Origin: Euclidia mi
Taxonomy: Eukaryota > Arthropoda > Insecta > Lepidoptera > Erebidae
DNA: 64,000 nucleotides
Direction: 5' to 3'
NCBI GenBank assembly: GCA_944739405.2
Contig: OX123182.2
Span: forward strand, 58,717,183-58,781,182
Made by a program: the position numbers and the translations under genes. The notes under the pieces were generated by a model. The model was given only the letters and a program-made list of their open reading frames with translations. It was not told where the DNA came from and did no database searches. Positions 63,786-64,000 of this stretch are shown one piece after another. Position 1 is the first letter of the stretch; the number at the start of each line of letters is the position of its first letter.

Positions 63786-64000
63786 TGGCTTAGCAGCTCA
63801 TCTTTGTGGAACAGTACTAAGATTTGCACCTTATATTTGGTCCTTAAATTGTTTTATATCTTCTATTATTTCTATACACCAAGTCGATATTTTATATATT
63901 TTTTTCATTTCATGTTATACGACTATTTCACTACACGCAATTCCTCATATTGTCTGACAGCCTACATAGCTTGTAGTCAGCATTAATCTTAGAAATGTTC

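Overview
The window looks like lepidopteran (moth or butterfly) nuclear DNA. The evidence is the AT-rich background and the typical lepidopteran repeats: SINEs with tRNA-like heads, RTE tails ending in (GAT)n, jockey, R1 and R4/Dong-type LINEs, and Copia and Ty3/Gypsy elements. I find no convincing host gene. Almost everything I recognise is a mobile element, usually old, broken and nested in another. The density of nested elements with no genes would fit a W chromosome or another repeat-rich block, but that is inference.

Layout. 0-4.5 kb: a 1.06-kb near-perfect foldback (2139-3200) and a small MITE. 4.55-8.3 kb: a decayed Copia element on the minus strand, missing gag and protease and split by a 234-bp SINE with a 12-bp target duplication. 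9-13 kb: RTE, SINE and LTR-element fragments. 14.03-18.21 kb: a Tc1/mariner-type transposon whose transposase gene is split by a 2.16-kb foldback; one arm of the foldback carries a perfect 86-bp copy of the interrupted gene. 20.56-26.99 kb: an almost complete, recently inserted Gypsy element with both LTRs, a tRNA-Arg-type primer site, a small membrane-protein ORF, gag and pol. Pol is broken by point stops, a hairpin-type mutation and a 5-bp duplication. 27-32 kb: minisatellite, an LTR fragment, a tRNA-type SINE and a MITE. 32.4-34.5 kb: an RTE LINE with a jockey LINE inserted. 35-36.8 kb: a 230-bp SINE and an inverted-repeat element holding 112-bp tandem repeats. 39-44.4 kb: three further LINE remnants. 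45-52 kb: SINEs, a 280-bp foldback, and an R1-clade LINE inserted in a jockey remnant. 53.18-57.17 kb: an R4/Dong-like LINE with one intact 1199-residue ORF, flanked on both sides by ATT/TAA microsatellite. 57.3-58.7 kb: a jockey remnant and a TA-flanked MITE. 58.7-64 kb: MITE copies, a possible 5S-like repeat and a mirrored array of short degenerate repeats.

The elements are linked only as an insertion history. The only long intact coding sequence is the R4-type ORF (53318-56917). The most unusual structures are the transposase-gene/foldback composite, the extra membrane ORF of the Gypsy element, and the self-complementary blocks that could be transcribed into long hairpin RNA. Ends given without a target duplication are approximate to tens of bases.
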